From Mesonia aquimarina (GTDB taxonomy: Bacteria; Bacteroidota; Bacteroidia; Flavobacteriales; Flavobacteriaceae): a stretch of 64,000 bases of DNA. The stretch spans positions 62,001 through 126,000 of the forward strand of contig NZ_RCNV01000003.1 in assembly GCF_003667275.1 (NCBI RefSeq), written 5' to 3'. The notes beneath the pieces were generated by a model that saw only the letters and a list, made by a program, of their open reading frames with translations, ran no database searches and was not told the DNA's origin. Below are positions 33,372 through 42,784 of the stretch, one piece after another. Each line of letters begins with the position of its first letter. Position 1 is the stretch's first letter. The position numbers were made by a program, and so were the translations under genes.

Positions 33372-35741
33372 TTAAAATCTTGCTAATAGTCCACCACCCA
33401 ATCCATATCGGTTATTGTAGTTAGCTTGGATTGAAAAATTGCGCGAAAGAATGTATGCAACCCCTACCAACCATTGTGTTTCGCTTTCAAATGATTTATT
33501 ATTCTCTAAATCATTGACCCATCCAAAATCTGCTCTGTATTCGTATTCGCCTTCCAAAAAAATTCTTGGAAAAATCAATAATTCTCTGTCCAAACGTATT
33601 CTTGGGCGTAGCTGATGGTCCATACTCACATCTACATTAAATCTATAAGGCGTAAAATACTTTACACCAACCAATCCTACGGTATTAAATGTATCGTAAG
33701 AATCTGGTGTTGACGTTTCGGTATTTACTCCTGCATAAACACGTACCCAATCGTTCAGATACCTATTATAACTTATTTCGGCTTCAAGATTTTGGTCGTA
33801 ATCGAACTCTGTTCTCAAACCAAATTCATTTCGGATATTGCTCGACGTTAAAAAGAGTTCATTAAAATTTGAACCTGCACGAGCCAATCCCCACGAATAA
33901 TAATGGTCTGTCTCATCGATAAGTTTCTGAACTGGATAATCTTTCATTCTATCATCCCTTGGGGTATCGTAACTAAACACTCTTGCCATACCACCCATCA
34001 TATGGTACAATACGTGACAATGAAAGAACCAATCGCCATACTCTTCGTTATAAAATTCAATAATAACTTTCTGCATTGGTGGTACGTTCACGGTATGCTT
34101 TAATGGGGAACGTTCTCCTTTTTCATTAATGACTCTGAAAAAATGACCGTGCAAGTGCATTGGATGGTGCATCATAGTCAGGTTATTTAATGTAATTCTG
34201 GTTACCTCGCCTCCTTTTATATTTATCTTATCGGTTTCTGATAATGGAACCCCATTCATACTCCATACATAGCGATTCATATTACCTGTTAGGTTAAGCA
34301 ACACTTCATTTACTGGTAAATCTGCCTTAAATTCAGTTTTTTCTTTTGCCTCTAAAAAATCATAGTTGAAGTATGTCTTTCGCTCCTCATAATCAAAAGA
34401 AGTAGAATCCTTCTGCATCATTGGCATATTGTGCATATGACCTTCCATTTTATTTGATGCTCCATTATGGCTCATTGACATCGAGTCTTTTTTCATTCCC
34501 ATTGTATCATCCATCTTCATATCCATTTGGTCATTCATTTTGCCATCTTTCATCGACATCTTATCGTTCCCCATTTTCATCTCGCCGTCCTTCATATTCA
34601 TCTTCATTCCGTACTTCTGCATTAAAACTTCGGGTGTATTCTTCTTCTTGTTTCCAACCATTGCAGGTGCTCCCATTTTCATATCCATTTTAGCCATTTG
34701 CTTCATCATCGCTACCTTATCAGGTCTATCAATTCTTTTGGCTGGGTAAAGAGTGCCATTACCTAACTGTATAGAGGTATGACCTGAACCATCTTGAGCG
34801 GTTGCGGTAATTTCAATAGTTCCTTCTGGAATAGTTACAATTACATCATACGTTTCGGCTATGCCAAAGAGAAATCTGCTTTTGGAAACGGGTTGCACGT
34901 CAACACCATCACTGGAAACCAACATTGGGTTACCTCCGCCAAAGTCCATCCAATAATAGGTAGAAGCCGATGCGTTAATGAAGCGAAGCCTTACTTTTTC
35001 GCCAGCCGTAAATTCTGGATACTCTGCCAGTTTTTTACCGTTGGACAAAAATGCGGGATAATAAATGTCTGCAATATCTGCACCTTCCATTCTGTCCCGC
35101 CAAAATTTGAATTGTGCTCCTAATGCACCTTCTTTTATTACTCTACTTAAAGGTACTGCTGTTCCTTTTTTTACTTGATACCATTCGTTTCCTCTTTTAA
35201 GGTTACGTAATACATTCATTGGTTTTTCGTTTGTCCAATCCGAAAGAACTACCACTAAATCCTTGTCGTAGTCCAATGTTTTTTCTTTGGGCTGAATAAC
35301 GATGGAACCGTACACTCCTTTTTGCTCCTGAAGCATTGTATGGGAATGGTACCAATATGTTCCCGATTGGTTGATTGGAATCCTGTATTGGAAGGTTGTT
35401 CCTGGCTCAATCGGTGGGGTAGTTAAATATGGAACCCCGTCGTAAAAATTGGGAAGTATCAATCCGTGCCAATGCACTGAAGTTTCTTCATCCATTTTAT
35501 TGGTTACGTTGATTATAGCAAGGTCTCCTTCATTAAATTCCAAAACAGGCCCAGGGATACCTCCATTGATGGTCATTGCATTGGCAGTAACACCTCCAAG
35601 TGTCATTTCGTTTTCCTCAATGGTAAGGTTATACTCCTTAACAGGTCGCCCATCTTCCTTTCTATCATTTCCGTTTGTGCCTACTTGGGCAAAAATTGAA
35701 GTTGTGAAAAGTAATAGCGTAATAATTTTTATTGTTTTCAT
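33372..35741 (-). CDS. Multicopper oxidase fused to a CopB-like outer-membrane barrel
   Basis: Likely oxidises periplasmic Cu(I) to the less toxic Cu(II). The 789-aa protein has a signal peptide, two cupredoxin copper-site blocks at the front (SVHWHGLILPN at 89-93, YWYHSHTML at 130-136) and the third at the back (MHHPMHLHGHFF and WFFHCHVLYHMMGGM), which complete the T1/T2/T3 copper sites. Between them (about 342-455) is a Met-, Asp- and Lys-rich stretch with repeated MKMDxxM words. From about residue 635 the chain continues as a beta-barrel with alternating aromatic strands matching CopB. The oxidase part resembles CopA of Pseudomonas. It overlaps the cusC start by 4 bases. Confidence 0.92.
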   Translation of the reverse strand: MKTIKIITLLLFTTSIFAQVGTNGNDRKEDGRPVKEYNLTIEENEMTLGGVTANAMTINGGIPGPVLEFNEGDLAIINVTNKMDEETSVHWHGLILPNFYDGVPYLTTPPIEPGTTFQYRIPINQSGTYWYHSHTMLQEQKGVYGSIVIQPKEKTLDYDKDLVVVLSDWTNEKPMNVLRNLKRGNEWYQVKKGTAVPLSRVIKEGALGAQFKFWRDRMEGADIADIYYPAFLSNGKKLAEYPEFTAGEKVRLRFINASASTYYWMDFGGGNPMLVSSDGVDVQPVSKSRFLFGIAETYDVIVTIPEGTIEITATAQDGSGHTSIQLGNGTLYPAKRIDRPDKVAMMKQMAKMDMKMGAPAMVGNKKKNTPEVLMQKYGMKMNMKDGEMKMGNDKMSMKDGKMNDQMDMKMDDTMGMKKDSMSMSHNGASNKMEGHMHNMPMMQKDSTSFDYEERKTYFNYDFLEAKEKTEFKADLPVNEVLLNLTGNMNRYVWSMNGVPLSETDKINIKGGEVTRITLNNLTMMHHPMHLHGHFFRVINEKGERSPLKHTVNVPPMQKVIIEFYNEEYGDWFFHCHVLYHMMGGMARVFSYDTPRDDRMKDYPVQKLIDETDHYYSWGLARAGSNFNELFLTSSNIRNEFGLRTEFDYDQNLEAEISYNRYLNDWVRVYAGVNTETSTPDSYDTFNTVGLVGVKYFTPYRFNVDVSMDHQLRPRIRLDRELLIFPRIFLEGEYEYRADFGWVNDLENNKSFESETQWLVGVAYILSRNFSIQANYNNRYGLGGGLLARF

Positions 35742-36955
35742 TTTGTCAAATAATTTATGATGGCATATTCTGTATAATACCCTCTATTAGATTCGATTAA
35801 ATTGATTTGAAACCTTAACTGCAATTCTTGTACATCGAGCACATCGTTAAAATCTATAGTTCCGGTTTCGTAATTCTTAATGAGAATTTCTTCGGCGTCA
35901 TTCGCCTGCTTTAAATTGTCTGTTTGTACATTAAACTTAATTCTCATTGTATTTCTATTATAAATAGCTTGTGCAAGACGTGTTTCAAGGTTATTGAGCC
36001 TCTCTTCTTTCTGTGATTTTATTTCCAATTGTTTCAATTCATTTTGCTTTGTCACTGACTTATATTTATTATTGAAAATGGGAATTGAAATAGAAACCAT
36101 AGGCATCACAATGTCTTTACCATTATCGGAAAAATTCATATCTGGACGTTCTGACACAGGCACATAGTCCAAACCAAAACCGATATTGGGCGCACTCTCT
36201 TTTTGGTTTAATAATTCGGCTTCTTCGATAGATTCATATAATTTATCGTATTTGATAAGTTCTGGGTTAAGCTGTAGATTGTCAGTCAAAATAAACACAT
36301 CTTCTTCGGGAATTATCATCTGCTTTACGACCTCTACGGCAATATTTTCATCACGATTCAAAAGATTATTAAAGAGCGCTTGCTCCGCCAAATAATCCTG
36401 TTCCAGCACTTCTTTCTGCTGAATCAACTCGTTCTGTCTTATCTGAAGGCGAAGTACATCAACCGCTGATGCCTTTCCCACTTCTACAGAGGTTAATGCA
36501 AGGCGTTCATAGGTTTCCAGAAGTTCTATATTCTCATCCAGAATACCCTGTTTTGCACTTATGGCATAGAGTTTATAATAGGATTGGGATACTGATAACG
36601 AAAGTTTTCTTTTTGCAATCGCTATATCAACAAATTGGGCTTCGGCCATTGATGAAGCATAGTTTTCCCTTGCTGATATGGTTCCAAACCAAGGCAACAT
36701 TTGCTTTACTGAAAAACGTGCACGTTGCGCCCCTGTTCGGGTTTCTGGTTCGCTCACAAAGTAGCCTACGCCAATCTCTGTATTTGGTAACCAATCTGCT
36801 TCATTTACCTTTTCTTCCGCTATGTTGTAGCGCAATTCAAAAGCTTGGATTTCTGGATTGTTCTTTTCAGCTTCCTGAATATAGGATGCTAAATCTTGTG
36901 CATTTACTTCCGCGAAAGCGAAAAAAACAAGTGCTATTAAAATTATATATCTCAT
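35738..36955 (-). CDS. cusC: TolC-family outer-membrane channel (CusC)
   Basis: A 405-aa outer-membrane efflux protein with signal peptide ending near NAQD. Two OEP repeats are visible by their long alpha-helical stretches (VNEADWLPNTEIGVGYF, VDVLRLQIRQNEL, later TRLAQAIYNRNTMRIKFN and GTIDFNDVLDVQELQL). It would form the exit duct for CusA/CusB. Its start overlaps the cusA stop and its stop overlaps the oxidase start, each by 4 bases, so the three are translationally coupled. Confidence 0.92.
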   Translation of the reverse strand: MRYIILIALVFFAFAEVNAQDLASYIQEAEKNNPEIQAFELRYNIAEEKVNEADWLPNTEIGVGYFVSEPETRTGAQRARFSVKQMLPWFGTISARENYASSMAEAQFVDIAIAKRKLSLSVSQSYYKLYAISAKQGILDENIELLETYERLALTSVEVGKASAVDVLRLQIRQNELIQQKEVLEQDYLAEQALFNNLLNRDENIAVEVVKQMIIPEEDVFILTDNLQLNPELIKYDKLYESIEEAELLNQKESAPNIGFGLDYVPVSERPDMNFSDNGKDIVMPMVSISIPIFNNKYKSVTKQNELKQLEIKSQKEERLNNLETRLAQAIYNRNTMRIKFNVQTDNLKQANDAEEILIKNYETGTIDFNDVLDVQELQLRFQINLIESNRGYYTEYAIINYLTK

Positions 36956-39900
36956 TTTGTAGCTCGTTTTAATTGAAATTCTTCTTTCCAGCTAAATAAA
37001 ACTGGCACAACAAATAGGGTTACAAGTGCAATTAACATCCCACCAAAAGAAGGAATAGCCATTGGAATCATTATATCACTCCCTCGACCTGTTGATGTTA
37101 ATACAGGCAACAAAGCAAGAATAGTTGTCGCCGTTGTCATTAAACACGGACGGATACGTTTTTCTCCTGCCTCAACTACGGATGCCCTAATGCTTTTTCT
37201 ATCTTTAGGTTTGTTTTTGTCAAAGGTTTGCGTAAGGTAGGTAGCCATTACTACGCCATCATCGGTAGCAATACCGAATAGAGCAATAAAACCAACCCAT
37301 ACAGCGACACTTAAATTAATGGTGTGCATTTGAAAGAGGTCTCGTAAATTTTCTCCGAAAAAGCTGAAGTTTAAGAACCAATCTTGGCCGTAGAACCATA
37401 TCATTAAAAAACCTCCCGCAAAGGCGACAGCAATTCCAGTAAAGACCATTAATGACGTTCCAACAGAACGGAACTGGAAATATAGGATTAGAAAAATAAT
37501 AGCCAAAGCCAGAGGTACTACCACGCTCAATGTTTTTTCTGCTCGTAACTGATTTTCATACGTTCCCGTAAATTGATAATTGATACCCTTTGGAACGGTC
37601 AATTCGCCATTGTCAATTTTTTCTTGAATAAGGGCTTGGGCATTTTCCACCACATCTACTTCGGCGAAACCATCTAATTTATCAAAAAGGACATAGCCTA
37701 CTAAAAAAGTGTCTTCACTCTTTATAACCTGTGGTCCTTTCTCATATCTAATAGTGACCAACTCACTTAACGGAACCGGACTTCCTTTTTCTACAGGCAC
37801 ATAAATATCTTTTAAATCGTTTGGATTTGCGCGTAATTCCCTTGGGTAGCGTACACGAATACCATAGCGCTCCCTACCTTCTACTGTTTGTGAAAGCACC
37901 ATACCACCAACAGAAACCTGTATAACTTGCTGTACTTGCTCTATGGTTATGCCATAGCGCGCAAGTCGTTCTCTGTCAATATCTATAAGTAGGTATGGCT
38001 TCCCCACAATACGGTCGGCAAAAACTGCTTCATCCTTTACACCCTCTGCTTGTTTTAAGATATCTTCCAATTGTACCCCAAACGCCTCAATTTCTTTTAA
38101 ATCCTGTCCTTTTACCTTAATCCCCATAGGTGCTCGCATACCAGTCTGTAGCATCACCAAGCGTGTTTCTATGGGCTGTAGCTTGGGTGCAGAAGTAACA
38201 CCTGGAAGCTTTGTAACCCTTACGATTTCTTTCCAAATATCGTCTGGCGATTCAATTTCAGGTCGCCAATTTCTAAAGTACTCTCCATCGTCATCTGGTA
38301 TTAGCTGTGAACTTGTCACAGAGAATGGGTCTGTAATTTTTGAGGCTTTATAGTCATCATCTTCTACTTCAATTTCGCTATTAGGGTTGGTTACTAAACT
38401 GCCATCCTTTAAAACAAATAAGCCGTCTTCGTTTACCTTAAAGCGTTGTCTTTTGCGATTTTCATTTAAAATATATTCAGATTTATATTGAATAACATTC
38501 TCATACATCGATAACGGTGCAGGGTCTAATGCTGATTCTGTACGCCCAGATTTACCGACTACGGTTTCAATTTCTGGGATACTGGCTACTGCCATATCCA
38601 ATTGTTGTAATACGCGTTTGTTTTCTTCAACGCCGGCGTGTGGCATTGATGTGGGCATTAACAAAAAAGAACCTTCATTAAGTGACGGCATAAATTCCTT
38701 ACCTGTATTATTCATAATCATAACTCCAAAAATTACGATGGTTGTAGGTACAGAAAGGAACAACAGCTTGTTGCGTAATGCCCAATTTAATATTCGAACA
38801 TAATAATTTCTAAAAAGTGTAAATACACCCAAAAGACCAAAACAGATAAGACCAACGAAGATTAAGTTTATAAGGATACTTCTATCTACTCCCAGTGGTC
38901 TCCAATATTCCGCCAATAGGAATATGATAGCAAAAGCCGAAACAAATATATTGATGATGTTGGCGCGTTTTGACGTAATCTTTTCCTTTAGTGAAAGGAA
39001 GCCAACAACGCCAAATGCAACTAATATTAATCCAAGCGGATAGCCTAAAATTAAAGATAAAACGCCAAAAACAATCAATGCTCCATTTAGCATATAACTA
39101 AAAGAAGTTTTTAAATTTCTCTTTTTAAATAAATAGGCCGCAAATGGTGGAATTAAAAATAGGGCAACAATAAGAGATGCGGTGAGTGCTGCCGTTTTTG
39201 TAAATGCCAATGGCCTAAACAATTTCCCTTCTGCACCAATCATAGTAAATACAGGAATGAAACTAATAATAGTGGTCATTACTGCCGTTAAGATGGCGCC
39301 AGAAACTTCGGCAGTCGCATTATAAACTACCGTATTCATAGGTAGCTTTTCTTCATTTTCATCAATATGCCGCAAGACATTTTCCGAAAGGATAACGCCC
39401 ACATCGACCATAGTTCCAATAGCAATTGCAATACCAGATAAGGCGACAATATTTGCATCTACATTGAACAGTTTCATAGAAATAAAGACCATCAAAACCG
39501 CAACAGGCAATAATCCGGAAATCAATACGGAAGCCCTTAAATTGAAGACCATTATGATAATCACAAAAATGGTAATCAATATCTCTAAAGTTAGCGCTTC
39601 ATCAAGTGTGCCCAAGGTTTCTTGGATTAGTTCTGTTCTGTCATAAAAGGGTACGATGGTTAATTGCGAAGTCCTCCCATCGCTTAATGTTTTTGATGGA
39701 AGCCCAGAACTTAACTCGTTTATTTTTTCTTTAACATTGTTGATGACTTCCATAGGATTGGCCCCATAACGAGCCACTACAACACCACCAACAACCTCGG
39801 CTCCTTCCTTGTCCAATAAGCCTCTTCTTGTAGCAGGACCGTGTGTTACTTTCGCAATATCCTTTATACGGATGGATGTAAAATCTTTTGAAGTAACTAC

Positions 39901-40692
39901 CGCGTTTTCTAAATCAGATAGTTTCTTAATATAACCCAATCCTCTTATAAGGTATTCAGCTTGGTTGATTTCAAGCGTTTGTGCACCAACATCTTTGTTG
40001 CTTTGTTTTACTGCTTTTACAACCTCACTCAAGCCTATGTTGTATTGCCGCATTAATTCGGGATTAACATCCACTTGATATTCCAAAACATATCCGCCGA
40101 TGGAAGCCACTTCTGAAACGCCACTCGCAGATGACAACGCATATTTCACGTAGAAGTCTTGAATGCTTCTTAATTCTTGTAAATCCCATCCACCTGTAAC
40201 ATTACCATCTTTATCACGTCCCTCAAGGGTGTACCAATATATTTGCCCTAATCCTGTGGCATCGGGACCTAGAGCTGGATTAACGCCTTCTGGTAGAAGT
40301 CCGGCTGGTAATGAGTTTAATTTTTCAAGTATTCGGCTTCTGCTCCAATAAAATTCAATATCTTCTTCGAAAATGATATAAATGCTCGAAAACCCGAACA
40401 TAGATGAACTACGTATTGTTTTAACCCCTGGAATACCAAGAAGCGATGTGGTTAGAGGATAAGTAATTTGATCCTCAATATCTTGAGGGGAACGACCATC
40501 CCATTTAGTAAATACAATTTGTTGGTTTTCGCCAATATCTGGTATGGCATCTACGGCAACAGGGTCTCGAGGAAGTGAGCCTGTATTCCATTCAAACGGG
40601 GCGTTTACGACTCCCCAAGCAATAAAAAGTGTAAGTAGTAGAACGGCTACTAGCTTGTTCTCGATTAAAAATTTGATGCTTTTATTCAGCAT
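36952..40692 (-). CDS. cusA: Heavy-metal efflux RND pump CusA (extended form)
   Basis: Inner-membrane proton-driven exporter of Cu(I)/Ag(I). I start at ATG 40692 (MLNKSIKFLIEN), discarding 21 residues upstream. The pump motifs are LPRDPVAVDAIPDIGENQQ at the start, PATRRGLLDKEGAEVVGG, and Met-rich cleft residues (LLMPTSMPHAG, VMLQTGMRAPMG). At 1246 aa it is about 200 longer than Escherichia coli CusA: an extra block of hydrophobic helices between the two halves (about 540-640) and a charged periplasmic insert (YILNENRKRQRF to WRPEIESP). Such extended forms are common in Bacteroidota. CusB is encoded separately about 8 kb downstream. Confidence 0.95.
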   Translation of the reverse strand: MLNKSIKFLIENKLVAVLLLTLFIAWGVVNAPFEWNTGSLPRDPVAVDAIPDIGENQQIVFTKWDGRSPQDIEDQITYPLTTSLLGIPGVKTIRSSSMFGFSSIYIIFEEDIEFYWSRSRILEKLNSLPAGLLPEGVNPALGPDATGLGQIYWYTLEGRDKDGNVTGGWDLQELRSIQDFYVKYALSSASGVSEVASIGGYVLEYQVDVNPELMRQYNIGLSEVVKAVKQSNKDVGAQTLEINQAEYLIRGLGYIKKLSDLENAVVTSKDFTSIRIKDIAKVTHGPATRRGLLDKEGAEVVGGVVVARYGANPMEVINNVKEKINELSSGLPSKTLSDGRTSQLTIVPFYDRTELIQETLGTLDEALTLEILITIFVIIIMVFNLRASVLISGLLPVAVLMVFISMKLFNVDANIVALSGIAIAIGTMVDVGVILSENVLRHIDENEEKLPMNTVVYNATAEVSGAILTAVMTTIISFIPVFTMIGAEGKLFRPLAFTKTAALTASLIVALFLIPPFAAYLFKKRNLKTSFSYMLNGALIVFGVLSLILGYPLGLILVAFGVVGFLSLKEKITSKRANIINIFVSAFAIIFLLAEYWRPLGVDRSILINLIFVGLICFGLLGVFTLFRNYYVRILNWALRNKLLFLSVPTTIVIFGVMIMNNTGKEFMPSLNEGSFLLMPTSMPHAGVEENKRVLQQLDMAVASIPEIETVVGKSGRTESALDPAPLSMYENVIQYKSEYILNENRKRQRFKVNEDGLFVLKDGSLVTNPNSEIEVEDDDYKASKITDPFSVTSSQLIPDDDGEYFRNWRPEIESPDDIWKEIVRVTKLPGVTSAPKLQPIETRLVMLQTGMRAPMGIKVKGQDLKEIEAFGVQLEDILKQAEGVKDEAVFADRIVGKPYLLIDIDRERLARYGITIEQVQQVIQVSVGGMVLSQTVEGRERYGIRVRYPRELRANPNDLKDIYVPVEKGSPVPLSELVTIRYEKGPQVIKSEDTFLVGYVLFDKLDGFAEVDVVENAQALIQEKIDNGELTVPKGINYQFTGTYENQLRAEKTLSVVVPLALAIIFLILYFQFRSVGTSLMVFTGIAVAFAGGFLMIWFYGQDWFLNFSFFGENLRDLFQMHTINLSVAVWVGFIALFGIATDDGVVMATYLTQTFDKNKPKDRKSIRASVVEAGEKRIRPCLMTTATTILALLPVLTSTGRGSDIMIPMAIPSFGGMLIALVTLFVVPVLFSWKEEFQLKRATK

Positions 40693-40796
40693 TACAATGA
40701 TTATTAAATAGTTATACATCGAATAATATCTTGATAAAATCAAAACATTAAACACAACAAAGTAAGCCCAAGATGGAAGTAACCATAGAGCAAATC

Positions 40797-40816
40797 TTTC
40801 CGATAATTATCGGAAA
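40797..40816. promoter_or_regulatory. Perfect 20-base palindrome upstream of cusA
   Basis: TTTCCGATAATTATCGGAAA, perfect without a loop, lies about 105 bases before the cusA ATG and 10 bases from the stop of the HYC_CC_PP gene. It could be an operator for the cusA operon or a Flavobacterial short palindrome. No T-run follows, so a terminator is unlikely. Confidence 0.45.
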
Positions 40817-40826
40817 CTGTTTAAAA

Positions 40827-41243
40827 TCAAATTAAATACGTCTCGTGCAGTTTTTGTATATCCCGTATGAGAAAGGGAACCGCATAATCTCTAAATGGTA
40901 CAATGTGTGAATCAAGAGTCTCAAAGAGATTGATATAAGAATGTACAAAAGAGACAACAAAGACTTGTTGCTCAAAATTTAAGGTGTTAAAAGACATCTT
41001 CAGGTCGTCCTGACCTTCAACAACTAATTGCTTATCTGAACAGCAGGAATCATCCTGAACTTCACTTTGACAATCATTTTTGGATAGTTGTTTATCCATT
41101 CCGCAAGTTTCAACGTGCCCAAATAAAGAAGAATCCACTAAAGTATCGCCACAGTAATGACTATCAATAGTAAAAGAAACTGTTGACAATAGCACGATAA
41201 GTGCTATACTAAAAGATGATATTTTGTAGAAAATCTTTTTCAT
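40827..41243 (-). CDS. HYC_CC_PP family protein (copy A)
   Basis: A 138-aa exported protein with an N-terminal helix (IALIVLLSTVSFTI), the hallmark SHYCGDTLVDSSLFG, then CGMDKQLSKNDCQSEVQDDSCCSDK and the C-terminal VPFRDYAVPFLIRDIQ motif. The family is a Bacteroidota set of small Cys-rich exported proteins, often in metal-efflux loci; function unknown, metal buffering likely. It lies upstream of cusA on the same strand and is divergent from its homologue at 41535. Confidence 0.88.
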   Translation of the reverse strand: MKKIFYKISSFSIALIVLLSTVSFTIDSHYCGDTLVDSSLFGHVETCGMDKQLSKNDCQSEVQDDSCCSDKQLVVEGQDDLKMSFNTLNFEQQVFVVSFVHSYINLFETLDSHIVPFRDYAVPFLIRDIQKLHETYLI

Positions 41244-41251
41244 TAATGTTG

Positions 41252-41259
41252 CAAATTTA
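41252..41259 (-). promoter_or_regulatory. Candidate -7 box before the minus-strand HYC_CC_PP gene
   Basis: On the minus strand TAAATTTG fits TAnnTTTG and lies 8 bases before the ATG at 41243. The divergent gap 41260-41534 (about 275 bases) is very AT-rich and holds no gene that I can support. Confidence 0.4.
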
Positions 41260-41534
41260 TAAAAAAATTTATCTCAATTTGTTTATTTAACAATTTTTTT
41301 TGATTTATCAATGTTTATTTTGCACGAAACCGCTTAAATATTATTTGCAAATAAAATTCTTTTGCAGCTTCCTTTATATGATATAAATCATAGTTCTGTT
41401 GAACTTTTAGAATTATATTTGTACTGATTAATTTTGTTGTTTTTTTGTAAAAAACTGATAATAAAATAATTGAACAGTTTAATTTTATTTTCCAAAATCC
41501 TTTAATGTTAATCAAAATTTATTAACTTTACAAT

Positions 41535-41957
41535 GTGAAAACATTTTTTACTAAAATATTGTCTTTCTTTTTAGCAGTTTTAATACTGTTTTCTACCTCT
41601 TCTTTTACGGTAGATATGCATTTTTGTTGTAATCAATTGGTAGATATAGCTGTTTGGAACAAAGCAAAAACCTGCACAGAAAAGGTTCAACAGAAAGATT
41701 CACCGTTAAAGCAGTGCACTACGTTACAAGAAAAAGACTGTTGTAGTAATGAATCTTTTGTAAAAACTGGAAATGACACCATTAAAAAGGCTAATACAAA
41801 ACTTGAGGCCGAAACCGTAATTTTCCTTAATACTTTTTTTTACGTTTATGTAAATTTATTTGAAGGGCTTGAAAAAAATATAGTTCCTTTTAAACAATAT
41901 AGGCCGCCCTTGATATCCAAGGACATACAAACTCTTTACGAGACTTACTTAATTTGA
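41535..41957 (+). CDS. HYC_CC_PP family protein (copy B)
   Basis: A 140-aa exported protein homologous to 40827-41243: signal helix FFLAVLILFSTSSFTV, MHFCCNQLVDIAVW in place of SHYCG, CTTLQEKDCCSNE, and VPFKQYRPPLISKDIQTLYETYL at the end. The start is GTG at 41535 because the overlapping ATG at 41533 is followed at once by a stop. A TAACTTTA box lies directly upstream. It is the first gene of the plus-strand block. Confidence 0.88.
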   Translation: MKTFFTKILSFFLAVLILFSTSSFTVDMHFCCNQLVDIAVWNKAKTCTEKVQQKDSPLKQCTTLQEKDCCSNESFVKTGNDTIKKANTKLEAETVIFLNTFFYVYVNLFEGLEKNIVPFKQYRPPLISKDIQTLYETYLI

Positions 41958-42126
41958 TTTTCTTCCTTGCAGATTGAACATATCAATCTGTATCCTCTAT
42001 TATAGCCAAAGAACATCTTCTGGCTAAATGTTGCTGTACCCAATTCTCAACAACACTATTAACCTTGTACTATTAAGAAAATTCAAACTATTTGGCAAAA
42101 TGCCTAATAGCAATACATCGATTATT

Positions 42127-42708
42127 ATGAAAGGACCCAAAGAATTTTGGATTAAGAATATGGTCTGTAGCCGCTGCTTAAAAGTTATTAAGCAAGAACT
42201 ACAAGAATTGGGAGTTACTGTGCTTTCATTAGAATTAGGAAGATTATTGGTAGAAGCACCAAAAAAAACCAGCAATGAAATTGTCGAAGCTGTTACAACT
42301 GTGCTTCACGCCAATAATTTTGAAATTGTTCAGAATGAAGAAGAAATGCTCACAGAAAGAATCAAGATTATTCTAATAGAACAATTGCAAGAGCTACCGT
42401 TACATATTAAGGTAAAAACATCTGAACTATTGGCTTCAAGACTTCATAAAGATTACAAGACATTGAGCAGATTGTTTTCAGCAAATCAACAGACAACCAT
42501 TGAAAAGTACTTTATCAAATTAAAAATAGAAAAAGTCAAAGAGCTCATTCAGCTTAAACAACATTCCTTTTCAGATATAGGATGTTTATTGGACTACAGT
42601 AGTGTCAACCACCTGTCTAGACAGTTTAAGGAAGTGGTGGGAATGAGTATGACCGATTACAAAAACACAGAAAAATGGAAACGAAATTTCTATGATGAAA
42701 TTATATAA
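42127..42708 (+). CDS. AraC-family regulator with N-terminal metal-binding motif (second copy)
   Basis: From ATG 42127 (MKGPKEFW; an upstream ATG at 42100 is also possible) the 193-aa protein opens with WIKNMVCSRCLKVIKQELQ, an HMA-like MxCxxC motif, followed by a helical linker and an AraC double helix-turn-helix (LKIEKVKELIQLKQHSFSDIG, YSSVNHLSRQFKEVVGMSMTDY). It has the same architecture as 26658-27224 on the other strand, and clear similarity by eye. It precedes the hairpin and the long plus-strand operon, so it probably controls that operon in response to copper. Confidence 0.86.
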   Translation: MKGPKEFWIKNMVCSRCLKVIKQELQELGVTVLSLELGRLLVEAPKKTSNEIVEAVTTVLHANNFEIVQNEEEMLTERIKIILIEQLQELPLHIKVKTSELLASRLHKDYKTLSRLFSANQQTTIEKYFIKLKIEKVKELIQLKQHSFSDIGCLLDYSSVNHLSRQFKEVVGMSMTDYKNTEKWKRNFYDEII

Positions 42709-42714
42709 ATAACA

Positions 42715-42760
42715 ACGAAAGTTATGCAGATGAAGTAGCATAAAAACAGATAGCTTTCGT
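42715..42760 (+). terminator. Hairpin after the AraC gene
   Basis: ACGAAAGTTAT (42715-42725) pairs with ATAGCTTTCGT (42750-42760) apart from one G-U position, with a 24-base loop. It is followed by an AT-rich stretch but no strong T run. It may terminate the AraC transcript. Confidence 0.5.
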
Positions 42761-42784
42761 GTTAATTATAATATTAAAAACCCT

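Noticed and set aside
40693-40755. Longer N-terminus of CusA beginning at 40755
   Set aside because: The extra 21 residues (MFNVLILSRYYS...) are not part of any RND pump; the ATG at 40692 begins the usual start of the family.
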